57,884 nt of DNA from Aliiglaciecola lipolytica. GTDB taxonomy: Bacteria; Pseudomonadota; Gammaproteobacteria; Enterobacterales; Alteromonadaceae. The translations under genes and the position numbers were made by a program. Shown piece after piece: positions 18,658 to 27,441 of this stretch (the first letter of the stretch is position 1; each line of letters starts with the position of its first letter). Location: positions 1 to 57,884 of the forward strand of contig NZ_JAHKPT010000016.1 in the NCBI RefSeq assembly GCF_018860635.1, written 5' to 3'. The notes under the pieces are model-generated. The model had not been told where the DNA came from, did no database searches, and saw only the letters and a list, made by a program, of their open reading frames with translations.

Positions 18658-19482
18658 ATGTGGATTTGTCCAGCTTGTCGTCTTCCATTGTCATTGGAAA
18701 GTGGTACTTGGCGTTGTGAAGCTAAACATAGTTATGATAGAGCTAAAGAAGGTTACGTAAACCTGCAGTTGGCACAGGAACGCAGCAGCAAAGCGCCCGG
18801 CGATAACAAAGATATGATTTTGGCTCGTCGTGAGTTTCTGCAACAAGGATTTTACGATCCACTTATCGCTCGTATAGCTGATTTAATTCAAGCCCAATGC
18901 CTCAGTCCTGAGATACATTTATTCGATGCAGGTTGCGGTGAAGGGTATTATTTAGAACAAATACGCAGACAATTAGAAAGTGCCAAGCATCAATGTATTG
19001 CAGCAGGGTGTGATATATCCAAAGTGGCGATACAGCGCGCTGCAAAGACTCATAAAGCATGTCAATTTGCAGTTGCTAGTACATTTAAAATTCCTGTTGG
19101 GAGTGAAAGCTTGGATGTCGTCATTCAAGTTTTTGCACCTTCTAGCGAACAAGAAGTGGCTAGGATTTTAAAGCCAAATGGATTATGGATTCTAGTTAAC
19201 CCTGGACCTAAACACTTGCAGCAACTAAAAGAATCCATTTATGACGTATCAAAGCCGCACACACTAAACCAAGTAGACACAAACAATTTCACGGTTCAAA
19301 GTAGAGAGTCACTTGGTTTTGATTTGAGTTTTAGTCAACCTGAACAGCGTTTGGCTTTACTTAAAATGACGCCTTATTTTTGGCATACCAGTGAACAAAA
19401 TAAAGCCCAGTTTTTGCAATCCCAGATTGATTGTCAAACGGAATTTGATATTCAAGTATTGAGGAAAAATAGTGACATCTAA
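18658..19482 (+). CDS. rlmA: 23S rRNA (guanine-N1)-methyltransferase RlmA
   Basis: This 274-residue SAM-dependent methyltransferase modifies G745 of 23S rRNA (E. coli numbering). The N-terminal zinc site is CPACRLPL...WRCEAKHSYD. The family block KEGYVNLQLAQERSSKAPGDN follows, with the RREFLQQGFYDPL element. The SAM-binding motif is FDAGCGEGYYL. The length matches E. coli RlmA. The gene overlaps gmhB by 11 bases. Confidence 0.93.
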   Translation: MWICPACRLPLSLESGTWRCEAKHSYDRAKEGYVNLQLAQERSSKAPGDNKDMILARREFLQQGFYDPLIARIADLIQAQCLSPEIHLFDAGCGEGYYLEQIRRQLESAKHQCIAAGCDISKVAIQRAAKTHKACQFAVASTFKIPVGSESLDVVIQVFAPSSEQEVARILKPNGLWILVNPGPKHLQQLKESIYDVSKPHTLNQVDTNNFTVQSRESLGFDLSFSQPEQRLALLKMTPYFWHTSEQNKAQFLQSQIDCQTEFDIQVLRKNSDI

Positions 19483-20008
19483 AGCGTTATTTTTAGATAG
19501 AGACGGTGTCATTAATGTTGACCATGGTTATGCATCCCGCCCAGATGAAATCGACTTTATTGATGATGTATTTGCGTTGTGCACACGCTTCCAACAGCAG
19601 GGGTATTTAATTCTGGTTGTGACCAATCAATCTGGGATAGGACGCGGATATTACAGCGAAGAGGATTTTTTACTATTATCGAAATGGATGCAGTCAGAGT
19701 TTGCAACGCGGGGGATCACGATAGATGATTTTTTCTATTGTCCCCATCATCCATTAAAGGCAAAAGGAGATTATTTACAACAATGCCATTGTCGTAAACC
19801 AAACCCTGGCATGTTTGAACAAGCTAAGCAAAAATACAATATCGATATGGCAAAGTCGTTCATGATTGGTGATAACAAGACGGACATGTTGGCGGCGGCT
19901 AGAGCTGGGGTCACCAAGCGTTTTATTTATACAACTTCAGAAATCGCTGATGATACCAATATTGGATTTGAATGCATTGATAGCTTAAATCGAGTTTCCC
20001 CTGCGTAA
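19472..20008 (+). CDS. gmhB: D-glycero-beta-D-manno-heptose-1,7-bisphosphate 7-phosphatase
   Basis: This 178-residue HAD phosphatase acts in LPS inner-core heptose synthesis. It has the nucleophile motif LFLDRDGVIN, VVTNQSGIGRG, the zinc-binding CPHHP and CHCRKPNPGM segments typical of GmhB, and MIGDNKTDM. The start codon is GTG inside the end of rlmA, with GAGG about 8 bases upstream. It converges on yejM with a single base between the stop codons. Confidence 0.92.
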   Translation: MTSKALFLDRDGVINVDHGYASRPDEIDFIDDVFALCTRFQQQGYLILVVTNQSGIGRGYYSEEDFLLLSKWMQSEFATRGITIDDFFYCPHHPLKAKGDYLQQCHCRKPNPGMFEQAKQKYNIDMAKSFMIGDNKTDMLAAARAGVTKRFIYTTSEIADDTNIGFECIDSLNRVSPA

Positions 20009-20009
20009 C

Positions 20010-21542
20010 TCAATAAAAATGCATTAAATGTTTAATTGCCTGACTTAACAGTCCGGTGTTAAGCGTCTCAATACTTTCTTCACCCGTCTCACGGTCAAAA
20101 ATCTTATAGCTACCGTTAGACAATACTTCTATGCGATTGCTGTTTTGCATCACAATGACTTTACTGCCTTTAGTGCCAACCAACCAATTGCGACGAGGAG
20201 CCTGCATTGATTGTCCGATGGAGTAATCATCAGAAAGGGCTTTACAGCCTAAGTTTTCTAACACTGTAGCAGGGAAGTCCAAATGGCTAGATAAGGTTTT
20301 GTCGAGTTTGAAATTAGCATATAGCGGCACTTGCTGAATATCGTCTCGATTTGAAGCAAGCTTCGAGATTATCACTTGGTTGCCATTCAACACACCTGAT
20401 TTTATCAATTGTTGAATATTTGCATTGGATACAAATCCTATGGCTAATTTCGGTTTATCGGAAATACTTGCGGCAACAAAGCTTTCAAAATTTGTGCTTA
20501 GCTCAGTCAATTTTGAATTTTCTAAAGATAAATCAGAATATAAAAATACCGGCAATCCTAACTTTTGTGGAAGTTCTACCATTAGTGGGGTTTTATTGGT
20601 TAACTCCGACGTATAAATTTCCGGTAAGCCAAACAAACTCGAAAATTGAGAAGAGTGGTGGTTCGAGCTTAAATCATAGTGATCGTTGTAGGCGGTTAAT
20701 GCCCTGTTTTGCAGATTCAGATCAGCATCGTCAGTTTGGATAAGTAAAACAAATTGTTTGTTGGTATTAATACTGCAATACACTGGATTAGCAGGATAAT
20801 TAATGCCATGGACACTTCGATCAAACTGCAAGGCTTTACGTTGCTTATAATTTTCTATGTCCAATAACCCATATTTTGACATCAGCGCTTTAGCTGTTGC
20901 TGGGTATGATAAAGGAAACAAATTATCTTGTTTTACAATAGGTTGATAGAGATTTGCATCGGCCCAAATATGTAAAGCATGACTGCATACAAAACAGGTT
21001 ACAAATACACTGCTAATGGGCATACCTAAGCGGAATTTTTGTAATCGTTCAATTCTTTTCCACAGAGCATTGGCTAAAATAAGTTGAAATGACAGCCAAA
21101 CTACAAATAAAAGGAGTAAAAACCCCCATTGTTGCCAGCCAAACGCATTAATAACCGGTTGAGTCTCACTTTTAATCAGATCCGCAGAGCCGAAATTTAG
21201 GTGCAATCCATATTTAGTGTAGAGCAATGCATCAAATGCTAAGAGCGCTAAGCCTATGGCGGCTATCGTTGAAGCCGCGCCACGTATAAGCCGAGACTTA
21301 GGGAAAGCATATATCAGAGGTAAAACTAAAATGACAAAAGCGAAAAAAGTTAAAAAGCCAATATGACTGACCCAATTGACTAATAAAAATGTTATTCCCA
21401 ACAAAGAATCTGGCAAAGGCGATGCAAAAACGTAAATTCCTGCAATCACCAAAGCAACGACAATATTTGAAAGGGTAAACCAATGTCCCCAAGCTACTAG
21501 CTTGGTTAACATGATGCGCCGAGGCGTTTCTGAGAGTATCAT
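20010..21542 (-). CDS. yejM: YejM-like inner membrane protein (DUF3413), short periplasmic domain
   Basis: The N-terminal half (about 1-180) has five predicted transmembrane helices and the DUF3413 pattern (KLVAWGHWFTLSN, LLAFDALLYTKYGLHLN), as in E. coli YejM/PbgA/LapC. That protein governs LpxC turnover and so lipopolysaccharide supply. The periplasmic sulfatase-like domain is reduced: 510 residues in total against 586 in E. coli, with no clear sulfatase metal or nucleophile motif. It follows yejL with no gap, and yejK is divergent, as in E. coli. Confidence 0.87.
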   Translation of the reverse strand: MILSETPRRIMLTKLVAWGHWFTLSNIVVALVIAGIYVFASPLPDSLLGITFLLVNWVSHIGFLTFFAFVILVLPLIYAFPKSRLIRGAASTIAAIGLALLAFDALLYTKYGLHLNFGSADLIKSETQPVINAFGWQQWGFLLLLFVVWLSFQLILANALWKRIERLQKFRLGMPISSVFVTCFVCSHALHIWADANLYQPIVKQDNLFPLSYPATAKALMSKYGLLDIENYKQRKALQFDRSVHGINYPANPVYCSINTNKQFVLLIQTDDADLNLQNRALTAYNDHYDLSSNHHSSQFSSLFGLPEIYTSELTNKTPLMVELPQKLGLPVFLYSDLSLENSKLTELSTNFESFVAASISDKPKLAIGFVSNANIQQLIKSGVLNGNQVIISKLASNRDDIQQVPLYANFKLDKTLSSHLDFPATVLENLGCKALSDDYSIGQSMQAPRRNWLVGTKGSKVIVMQNSNRIEVLSNGSYKIFDRETGEESIETLNTGLLSQAIKHLMHFY

Positions 21543-21767
21543 TTATTTTTGATTTCCATTGATACTTTTCATCAAGATTTGTGTAAACTGAGCGGCCATT
21601 TTTTCGCGCTGGTTATCGTTTACTTGATGCAAAAAGATGTTGGTGATCACATTACCCAACGCCATTAAAGATAAGTCTCGATTTGCTTGGTTTTTTTCAA
21701 GGGCAAATACGATGTCATTCATTAGCGCTTCAAATTGAGCGTCTGAATATTTGGATTGTTGAGGCAT
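21543..21767 (-). CDS. yejL: YejL, UPF0352 family small protein
   Basis: This 74-residue protein matches YejL throughout (QSKYSDAQFEALMNDI, LEKNQANRDLSLMALGN). The biochemical function is unknown. AAAGG lies 7 bases before the ATG. It is joined end to end with yejM, so the two are co-transcribed. Confidence 0.93.
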   Translation of the reverse strand: MPQQSKYSDAQFEALMNDIVFALEKNQANRDLSLMALGNVITNIFLHQVNDNQREKMAAQFTQILMKSINGNQK

Positions 21768-21889
21768 GTTTGAACCTTTAAACCGATTTTTGTGAATAGT
21801 AACAAGTATTCGAACAGATAGTAACTAGGTGCCGTTTTTTCAATAGTCGGTTTTCTTATTTTCCATAACTTTTAGAAGGTTAGATTTTC

Positions 21890-22939
21890 ATGAGCGCTGT
21901 TATTCAACACTTTGTAGTACATCAATTAGGGATTAATGAACAACAAGAGTTAACCGTTGTTCCCAAAAGCACCTGTTTTGACGTCACTCCAGATATTGAA
22001 ACACTTGCACAGCAAATTAATCAAGTATTCAATCAAAAACCTGGCAAAGGGGTCGGTAGTTTTATTGATCAAGCTTCTCAGTCAACCGATTCGGCAGAAC
22101 AAGATACGGTTAAAGCTAACGATGAATTTCGTTCAGAATTGCTGGCGATGATTGCAGAACCTGAAACCTTTATTGATTTTAGTGTTGCCAGTTGTGAAAA
22201 ACTCAAAAAGAGTATGGTCGAAATGGCAACAGTGGAAACCGGTTTTGTTATCTTCAGCCATTATGAATTTTTAGCCACCGAATACCTAATGATTGCGTTG
22301 TTGAATACTAAACAGCACGTTGAAATCACTGAAAGATTAGAATTGACCTACAGTGATCATCTAGATCTAGCCAAAATGCAATTAGCGGTAAGAATCGATT
22401 TAACCCAATTAAAAACTCAACCCGAGCAAAACCGTTATATTAGTTTTATTAAGGGGCGAATGGGCAGAAAAGTCTCTGATTTTTTCATGCACTTTATCGG
22501 TTGCGAAGAACTTGTTGATATCAAACAGCAAAATAAGCAACTGCTGAAAACGGTAGACGAGTTTATCGCCTCTGAGCAATTAGACAAAGAAGAGCAGCAG
22601 CAAACACGGCAAATCGTTTCTGACTACTATAAAGCTAAATTGGAGCAAGGAGATGATATTCAAATTGAAGAATTGTCGCAAAGCCTACCCCAAGAAGATG
22701 GTCGCAATTTTGTTGATTTTAACCAACAAGCAGAAACGCCTTTGGAAGCTTCCTTTCAGGCCGATCGCAGTGCGTTAAAAACCCTTGCCAAGTTTAGTGG
22801 TCAAGGTGGCGGCATTAGTCTGAGTTTCGATAGAGTTTTGTATGGCGATCGAGTGCAATACGATGCGAATTCTGACACCCTATTGATTAAAGGGGTACCA
22901 CCTAATTTGAAAGATCAGTTAACACGACATAATAGTTAG
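21890..22939 (+). CDS. yejK: Nucleoid-associated protein NdpA/YejK
   Basis: This 349-residue member of the 37-kD nucleoid-associated family has a typical N-terminus (IQHFVVHQLGINEQQELTVV) and the YISFIKGRMGRKVSDFFMHFIGCEE core. It is expected to bind the nucleoid. It is divergent from yejL-yejM, the conserved gammaproteobacterial arrangement. An AAGG site precedes the ATG. Confidence 0.93.
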   Translation: MSAVIQHFVVHQLGINEQQELTVVPKSTCFDVTPDIETLAQQINQVFNQKPGKGVGSFIDQASQSTDSAEQDTVKANDEFRSELLAMIAEPETFIDFSVASCEKLKKSMVEMATVETGFVIFSHYEFLATEYLMIALLNTKQHVEITERLELTYSDHLDLAKMQLAVRIDLTQLKTQPEQNRYISFIKGRMGRKVSDFFMHFIGCEELVDIKQQNKQLLKTVDEFIASEQLDKEEQQQTRQIVSDYYKAKLEQGDDIQIEELSQSLPQEDGRNFVDFNQQAETPLEASFQADRSALKTLAKFSGQGGGISLSFDRVLYGDRVQYDANSDTLLIKGVPPNLKDQLTRHNS

Positions 22940-23040
22940 CTTTGTTGTGTTCAAACATGCCGATTTAGTTTGAATACGATATACTGACGCAATCATAAAA
23001 CGATATTTACAACATCAAAATAACAGGACTTTTTTACACT

Positions 23041-23916
23041 ATGCAGCTTTTTGTCAACGACTTAACCGTAATGGATTTTTCCTATCTTTGTGCACAAAGA
23101 GGGATGGTTGGTGAAAGTTGGATTGTCGATGTGATTTTAGATGGTGAACTTAATGAAGAAAGCATGGTGCTAGACTTCGGAAAAGTTAAGAAAGAATTGA
23201 AGTTTCTTATCGATGAATATGTCGATCACAAATTACTCGTACCAGCCGAACATGCTTTTAGCCAGATCAAACGCGATCCCAATACCGATGAAGTAAAAGT
23301 AGATTTTTTACGACCCAATGGTAAGTCGATCCATCTGTTGTGTCCTGCAGAAGCTTATGCTTTTGTTTACGCTTCTGAGGTAGATATAGATTCTGTTGGC
23401 CAATATTTAAAAGAAGTGATTGCCACACATCTGCCAAGCAATGTTGATGGTATTGAGTTAATTTTGCGTCCTGAAGTAATAGACACACCGTTTTATCACT
23501 ACACTCATGGCCTAAAAAAACACGATGGTAACTGTCAGCGTATTGCCCATGGGCACCGCTCAAAGGTTGTGATTTATGAAAATGATAAATTGAATCTAGC
23601 GTGGCAGGCATATTGGGCTGAACGTTGGCAAGACATCTACATAGGGAGTGAAGAAGATATTGTTGACGGCCAACAAAGTGTTTTAGCTGGACAAGTAGAG
23701 AACACGGAAACACATTTTTTCTTCACCTATGAATCCTCGCAAGGTGAGTTTTCATTAGCTATTCCAAAATCTGAATGCGAAATTGTTAACACCGACTCTA
23801 CGGTAGAATGTTTAGCCCAATACATGGCATTGGATCTGAAACAACAGAGTCCGCAAAGTCATTTTAAAGTATTCGCATTTGAAGGGGTTGGAAAAGGAGC
23901 CATCGCTTATGCTTAA
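23041..23916 (+). CDS. Tandem 6-pyruvoyltetrahydropterin synthase-like (QueD superfamily) protein
   Basis: Two T-fold units are suggested. Unit 1 (about 1-150) keeps the acid/histidine part (VLDFGKVKKEL, residues 43-53; VDH at 61-63) but has no zinc histidines: GESW stands where HGHS would be. Unit 2 (about 150-291) keeps a zinc-site pattern (His156, Cys165, His170, His172 in HGH) and a C-terminal glutamate (AFEGVGKGA, Glu281), but the DH element is not clear. The active-site elements are therefore split between the repeats. A complete site might form between units, or the protein may have another role. It overlaps the M23 gene by 8 bases. Confidence 0.65.
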   Translation: MQLFVNDLTVMDFSYLCAQRGMVGESWIVDVILDGELNEESMVLDFGKVKKELKFLIDEYVDHKLLVPAEHAFSQIKRDPNTDEVKVDFLRPNGKSIHLLCPAEAYAFVYASEVDIDSVGQYLKEVIATHLPSNVDGIELILRPEVIDTPFYHYTHGLKKHDGNCQRIAHGHRSKVVIYENDKLNLAWQAYWAERWQDIYIGSEEDIVDGQQSVLAGQVENTETHFFFTYESSQGEFSLAIPKSECEIVNTDSTVECLAQYMALDLKQQSPQSHFKVFAFEGVGKGAIAYA

Positions 23917-24721
23917 AACGTTGTTTTGTTGTTTCTTGGGTTTGATATTGAGTGTTCATGCCTTTGCTATTGAATTGCAAGGGGAGCTTTCGCAAGGTGC
24001 ACTGATACGAGGGAAAGCACCCGTAGGCAGTCAAGTTTGGTTGGATGGTAAAAGCTTAGAGGTTTCGGAACAAGGATATTTCGTTTTTGGTTTCGGGCGT
24101 GATGCCGCCCTTGAGCATGAACTAAGTTGGCAGGCGCCAGAACAACCTAAACAACAACAAGATATCATTTTAAAAAAGCGTGAATATGATGTTCAACGCA
24201 TTGAAGGCTTACCTCCTAAAATGGTGACACCTCCGGAAGATGTGTTAGCCAGAATTCGCCTAGATAACCAACAGGTCGCAAAAGCCCGTGCGCTTCGAGA
24301 CTCGCGCATCGATTTTATGCAATCGTTTATTTGGCCTGCTGAAGGACCAATTAGTGGCGTTTATGGCAGTCAACGGGTGTTAAACGGACAACCCAAAAGA
24401 CCGCACTTTGGACTCGATGTAGCAGCACCTACGGGCACTCCTGTTTATGCTCCGGCTGCAGGCGTGGTGACACTCTGGGTACCTGATATGTATTATTCGG
24501 GTGGTACTATGATTATTGACCATGGTCATGGTGTTTCTTCTACTTTTTTACATTTGCATGCAGGTCATGTGAAAGTGGGGGAGCAGGTTGAACAAGGGCA
24601 GTTGGTTGCTGAAATTGGTGCCACTGGCCGAGTTACTGGAGCACATTTGGATTGGCGAATGAATTGGCAAAATCAACGAGTAGACCCAGCGTTACTCGTC
24701 CCTGCAAGACCTTCTGAATAA
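23909..24721 (+). CDS. Exported M23-family (LytM-type) peptidase
   Basis: This 270-residue protein has a signal peptide (MLKTLFCCFLGLILSVHAFA) and a C-terminal M23 domain. The zinc ligands are visible in HFGLDVAAPTGTPVYA and in HLDWRM; FLHLHAGHVKVGEQV completes the family pattern. It should cut peptidoglycan peptides, or activate amidases if degenerate; the metal site looks complete. ATG 23909 with AAAGGAG is chosen over the in-frame ATG at 23879. The 8-base overlap suggests coupling to the pterin-synthase-like gene. Confidence 0.88.
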   Translation: MLKTLFCCFLGLILSVHAFAIELQGELSQGALIRGKAPVGSQVWLDGKSLEVSEQGYFVFGFGRDAALEHELSWQAPEQPKQQQDIILKKREYDVQRIEGLPPKMVTPPEDVLARIRLDNQQVAKARALRDSRIDFMQSFIWPAEGPISGVYGSQRVLNGQPKRPHFGLDVAAPTGTPVYAPAAGVVTLWVPDMYYSGGTMIIDHGHGVSSTFLHLHAGHVKVGEQVEQGQLVAEIGATGRVTGAHLDWRMNWQNQRVDPALLVPARPSE

Positions 24722-24806
24722 ACTAAAATCTTTGCTAAAAACTGTACCATGGCTAACTTGTTTTGGTGATATATTTTGTATTGAGTCATAAACAAAGGTT
24801 TCTGCA

Positions 24807-25208
24807 ATGAAATACGATTTAGACATGAGTACGATTATCGGGATCAAACCCATGAAGGCGTCTGAAGTGGTGAAAATACATCAAGTATTGGACGGATTTG
24901 AACCAAACGGCGTTGCCTTTGAAGATGTATTAAAGCAAACGAAGATGGATCCCGTGCGGTTAAGAGAGTTATTAGATAAATATCATTTTTACTTCACTGA
25001 AGTAGGTGATTCATCTCGCTATATCGTTAATCGATATCACTACGATGAATCAGATCTAGATGAAGTTATCGACAGCATAGAAAGACGGAATGTACGATTC
25101 GCAATCGCTAAATTTACGCCATTTTTCTTAATTGGTCTGGTTTTGTGCAGTGCCACTATTGGTTTTATGCTTTCGGCAATTGTGAATAAAAATGGCGGTT
25201 ATTGGTAA
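24807..25208 (+). CDS. Hypothetical protein with C-terminal transmembrane helix
   Basis: I do not recognise this 133-residue protein. The N-terminal 85 residues resemble a small helical or winged-helix fold (EDVLKQTKMDPVRLRELLDKY). A membrane helix follows (TPFFLIGLVLCSATIGFMLSAIV, about 104-126) with a short tail. There is no signal peptide, so the N-terminal part is probably cytoplasmic. It is a single gene before a terminator-like hairpin. Confidence 0.6.
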   Translation: MKYDLDMSTIIGIKPMKASEVVKIHQVLDGFEPNGVAFEDVLKQTKMDPVRLRELLDKYHFYFTEVGDSSRYIVNRYHYDESDLDEVIDSIERRNVRFAIAKFTPFFLIGLVLCSATIGFMLSAIVNKNGGYW

Positions 25209-25288
25209 TTCAATCTCAATTACGCGCATCTGCTGGGAACATTCGACCTAGCTAGGTTTAAATAAATGCCAATAGTTTAGAGTTGGCA

Positions 25289-25319
25289 GTTTTAAAGCCA
25301 CTGGCAAGTGGCATAAAAC
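25289..25319. terminator. Bidirectional terminator-like hairpin
   Basis: GTTTTAAAGCCACT (25289-25302) pairs with AGTGGCATAAAAC (25307-25319) around a GGCA loop, with one imperfection. It lies between two convergent genes. The flanking A/T arms give a U-tract on either strand. Nearby TTGGC/GCCAA copies (the palindrome GCCAATTGGC at 25346-25355) add symmetry. Confidence 0.55.
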
Positions 25320-25392
25320 GGTTTGTTAAGGTAATTCGAAGTTATGCCAATTGGCGTGTTTCTTTTTAAAACATGAGCAAACAACAACTGGC

Positions 25393-27183
25393 TTACTGAG
25401 CGTTTAACCATAAAGCCTGTTTTTGTAGATTTGAAGTCGTTAAGTAAATTGTATCTTTGGCTGCATTTTTAATCGGCATGTCAAACGTTTTAAGTTTGCC
25501 GTCACGGAACACAAATAATTTCACTGTTGGTTGCTCGCTATAATTTTCTAACGTGGTAAATACAGAATCTTTATTCACTTGCCATTGTTCAATGGCAATT
25601 AGGTTATCTTTGATCTGTAAACCGGCTAAATACGCAGGTGAACCTTCTAAAACTTGTAAAATAGAGATGCCCGTTGCTGCAGCTTCGAAGCTTGCGCCAA
25701 AATCAATAGAGAGGGTTTCATCTGCAGGCTTTCCGCCTTTATCATTTGCATCTTTTCTTGCTCTGTAGTGCATATCAACACCGAAGTCTGCCAACAATTG
25801 CTCAGTAGGGAGAGGTGTTGTGGTATATAAAGCCGTTTCCAAAAATGCATCTAAATTGATGTTTAAATTTTGCTTTAAAATCGTTTGAATAGAGTCGTTT
25901 TGGGTACCAATATTGACGTAACCAAATTGCTGCCAAAGTCGTTTTAACAGGTCGAAAATGGTAAAACGATTGGCTGACTCTTTGCGTATTAACAAATCTA
26001 GGCATAGTGCTATTTCTGCACCTTTAGCGTAATAACTCACAATATTATTTGCGGCACTAGCATCTTGTTGATAAAAGCGAGTCCAAGCGTCATAACTCGA
26101 CTCTGTAACCGTTTGTTTTAGATAACCAGGATTACGTTTGAGTCGGGTTAATGTTTGTCCAATAACTTCAAAGTAGCTAGGCACATCGATTAATTCACAG
26201 CGCAACAAGCTGAGATCATCAATGTAGCTGGTAAAACCTTCGTAAATCCATAGTTGTTCAGAATAGGTTTCTTTACTTAAATCTAAATCGATAAATTCCG
26301 CAGGCTTGGTTCGTTTAACGTGCCAAGTATGGAATAACTCGTGACTACATAAGCTTAAAAATGTGCGATAACCGTCGGGCATTTTATGTTGTTGTGCTTT
26401 GCTTGGAAGCTGATTGCGAGCGAATTGTAAAACAGTCGAATGACTATGCTCTAAACCACCAAACCCAGATTGACAGAGTAAAGTTATGAATACATAACGA
26501 TTAATTGGCGTGTTTTCGTTAAACAGCGCCAAATGATGCTCACATATTTTTGGCAAGTCGCGACAAATTCTATCGGTATCAACTTGATGAGAGCCGGTCA
26601 AAACAAATTCAAATTCAACCTCCTGCACCTTGAAATAGGTAATATCCAGTTCACCTATTATCACTGGATGATCAATCAGAGTTTGATAATTATCGGCACT
26701 AAATTTCTTGGTTAATTTGTTTGATTGGGTTTCCAACATTGCTGTTGCAACAGACCAGGTATCCAACTTTGTTGCAGGAAGGTTGATCTCAACGCTGCAA
26801 GGGCCAGAGTAGCCCTCCACTTCAAAGAAAACGCTGGTGCCGTTAAAAAAAGCATATTCATCGCATATATAGGCGCTTCTTACTGACAAATCAAAGGCAT
26901 AGACAATACTCTCGATATGAATCTTGCCACTGCCAGCTTTTACTTTCCAAGTTTGTTTATCTAATTTTTCAATATCTAAACTGTTTTGATTATCGTCGTA
27001 CGCTTTGAGAGATACTATATTTTTAGCAAAATCTCGGATCATGTAACTTCCAGGGATCCATGCCGGTAACTTTATCTTGATATCAACTTGATCAGCAAAG
27101 TTGATGGTTTGAATAATTTTGAATGTGTGCCCAGCAATGGAGTCAACAGTTACGGAATAATGTACTTGTTCAAATGTTTGCAA
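25393..27183 (-). CDS. M61-family peptidase with PDZ domain
   Basis: This 596-residue protein belongs to the M61 glycyl-aminopeptidase group. The N-terminal beta domain (IKLPAWIPGSYMIRDFAKNI) precedes the zinc site HELFHTWHVKR and the third-ligand element YEGFTSYIDDLSL. A C-terminal PDZ domain follows (GISILQVLEGSPAYLAGLQIKDNLIAIEQW). No signal peptide is evident. The apparent start codon is TTG with no strong ribosome site; a TATAAT lies only 12 bases before it (27200-27195), so the mRNA may be almost leaderless. Confidence 0.88.
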   Translation of the reverse strand: MQTFEQVHYSVTVDSIAGHTFKIIQTINFADQVDIKIKLPAWIPGSYMIRDFAKNIVSLKAYDDNQNSLDIEKLDKQTWKVKAGSGKIHIESIVYAFDLSVRSAYICDEYAFFNGTSVFFEVEGYSGPCSVEINLPATKLDTWSVATAMLETQSNKLTKKFSADNYQTLIDHPVIIGELDITYFKVQEVEFEFVLTGSHQVDTDRICRDLPKICEHHLALFNENTPINRYVFITLLCQSGFGGLEHSHSTVLQFARNQLPSKAQQHKMPDGYRTFLSLCSHELFHTWHVKRTKPAEFIDLDLSKETYSEQLWIYEGFTSYIDDLSLLRCELIDVPSYFEVIGQTLTRLKRNPGYLKQTVTESSYDAWTRFYQQDASAANNIVSYYAKGAEIALCLDLLIRKESANRFTIFDLLKRLWQQFGYVNIGTQNDSIQTILKQNLNINLDAFLETALYTTTPLPTEQLLADFGVDMHYRARKDANDKGGKPADETLSIDFGASFEAAATGISILQVLEGSPAYLAGLQIKDNLIAIEQWQVNKDSVFTTLENYSEQPTVKLFVFRDGKLKTFDMPIKNAAKDTIYLTTSNLQKQALWLNAQ

Positions 27184-27441
27184 AGTTGTGCTCTATTATA
27201 GTTTTATTGATTTAATCAACCGCCAGATAAATCACTTATTAAGTGACGGGACGAGATATCTTTAGCATAACCGATAGCCTTTGTTGAGTTAAGTTAAAAG
27301 CAGTTAAAGCATTGATATTATTCTCAGTTATGACAGTTAAAAGTTGTAGAGTCAGAGTTTAAATGATAAAAAACATACAACTTGTAAGGATTAATGGTTT
27401 TGATGACAATCAAAAGGTAACTTTTAGGAGAATTCGAAAAG

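Noticed and set aside
23267-23713. 148-codon open frame on the minus strand
   Set aside because: It lies fully inside the tandem pterin-synthase-like gene, has no family features, and reads as an antisense shadow.
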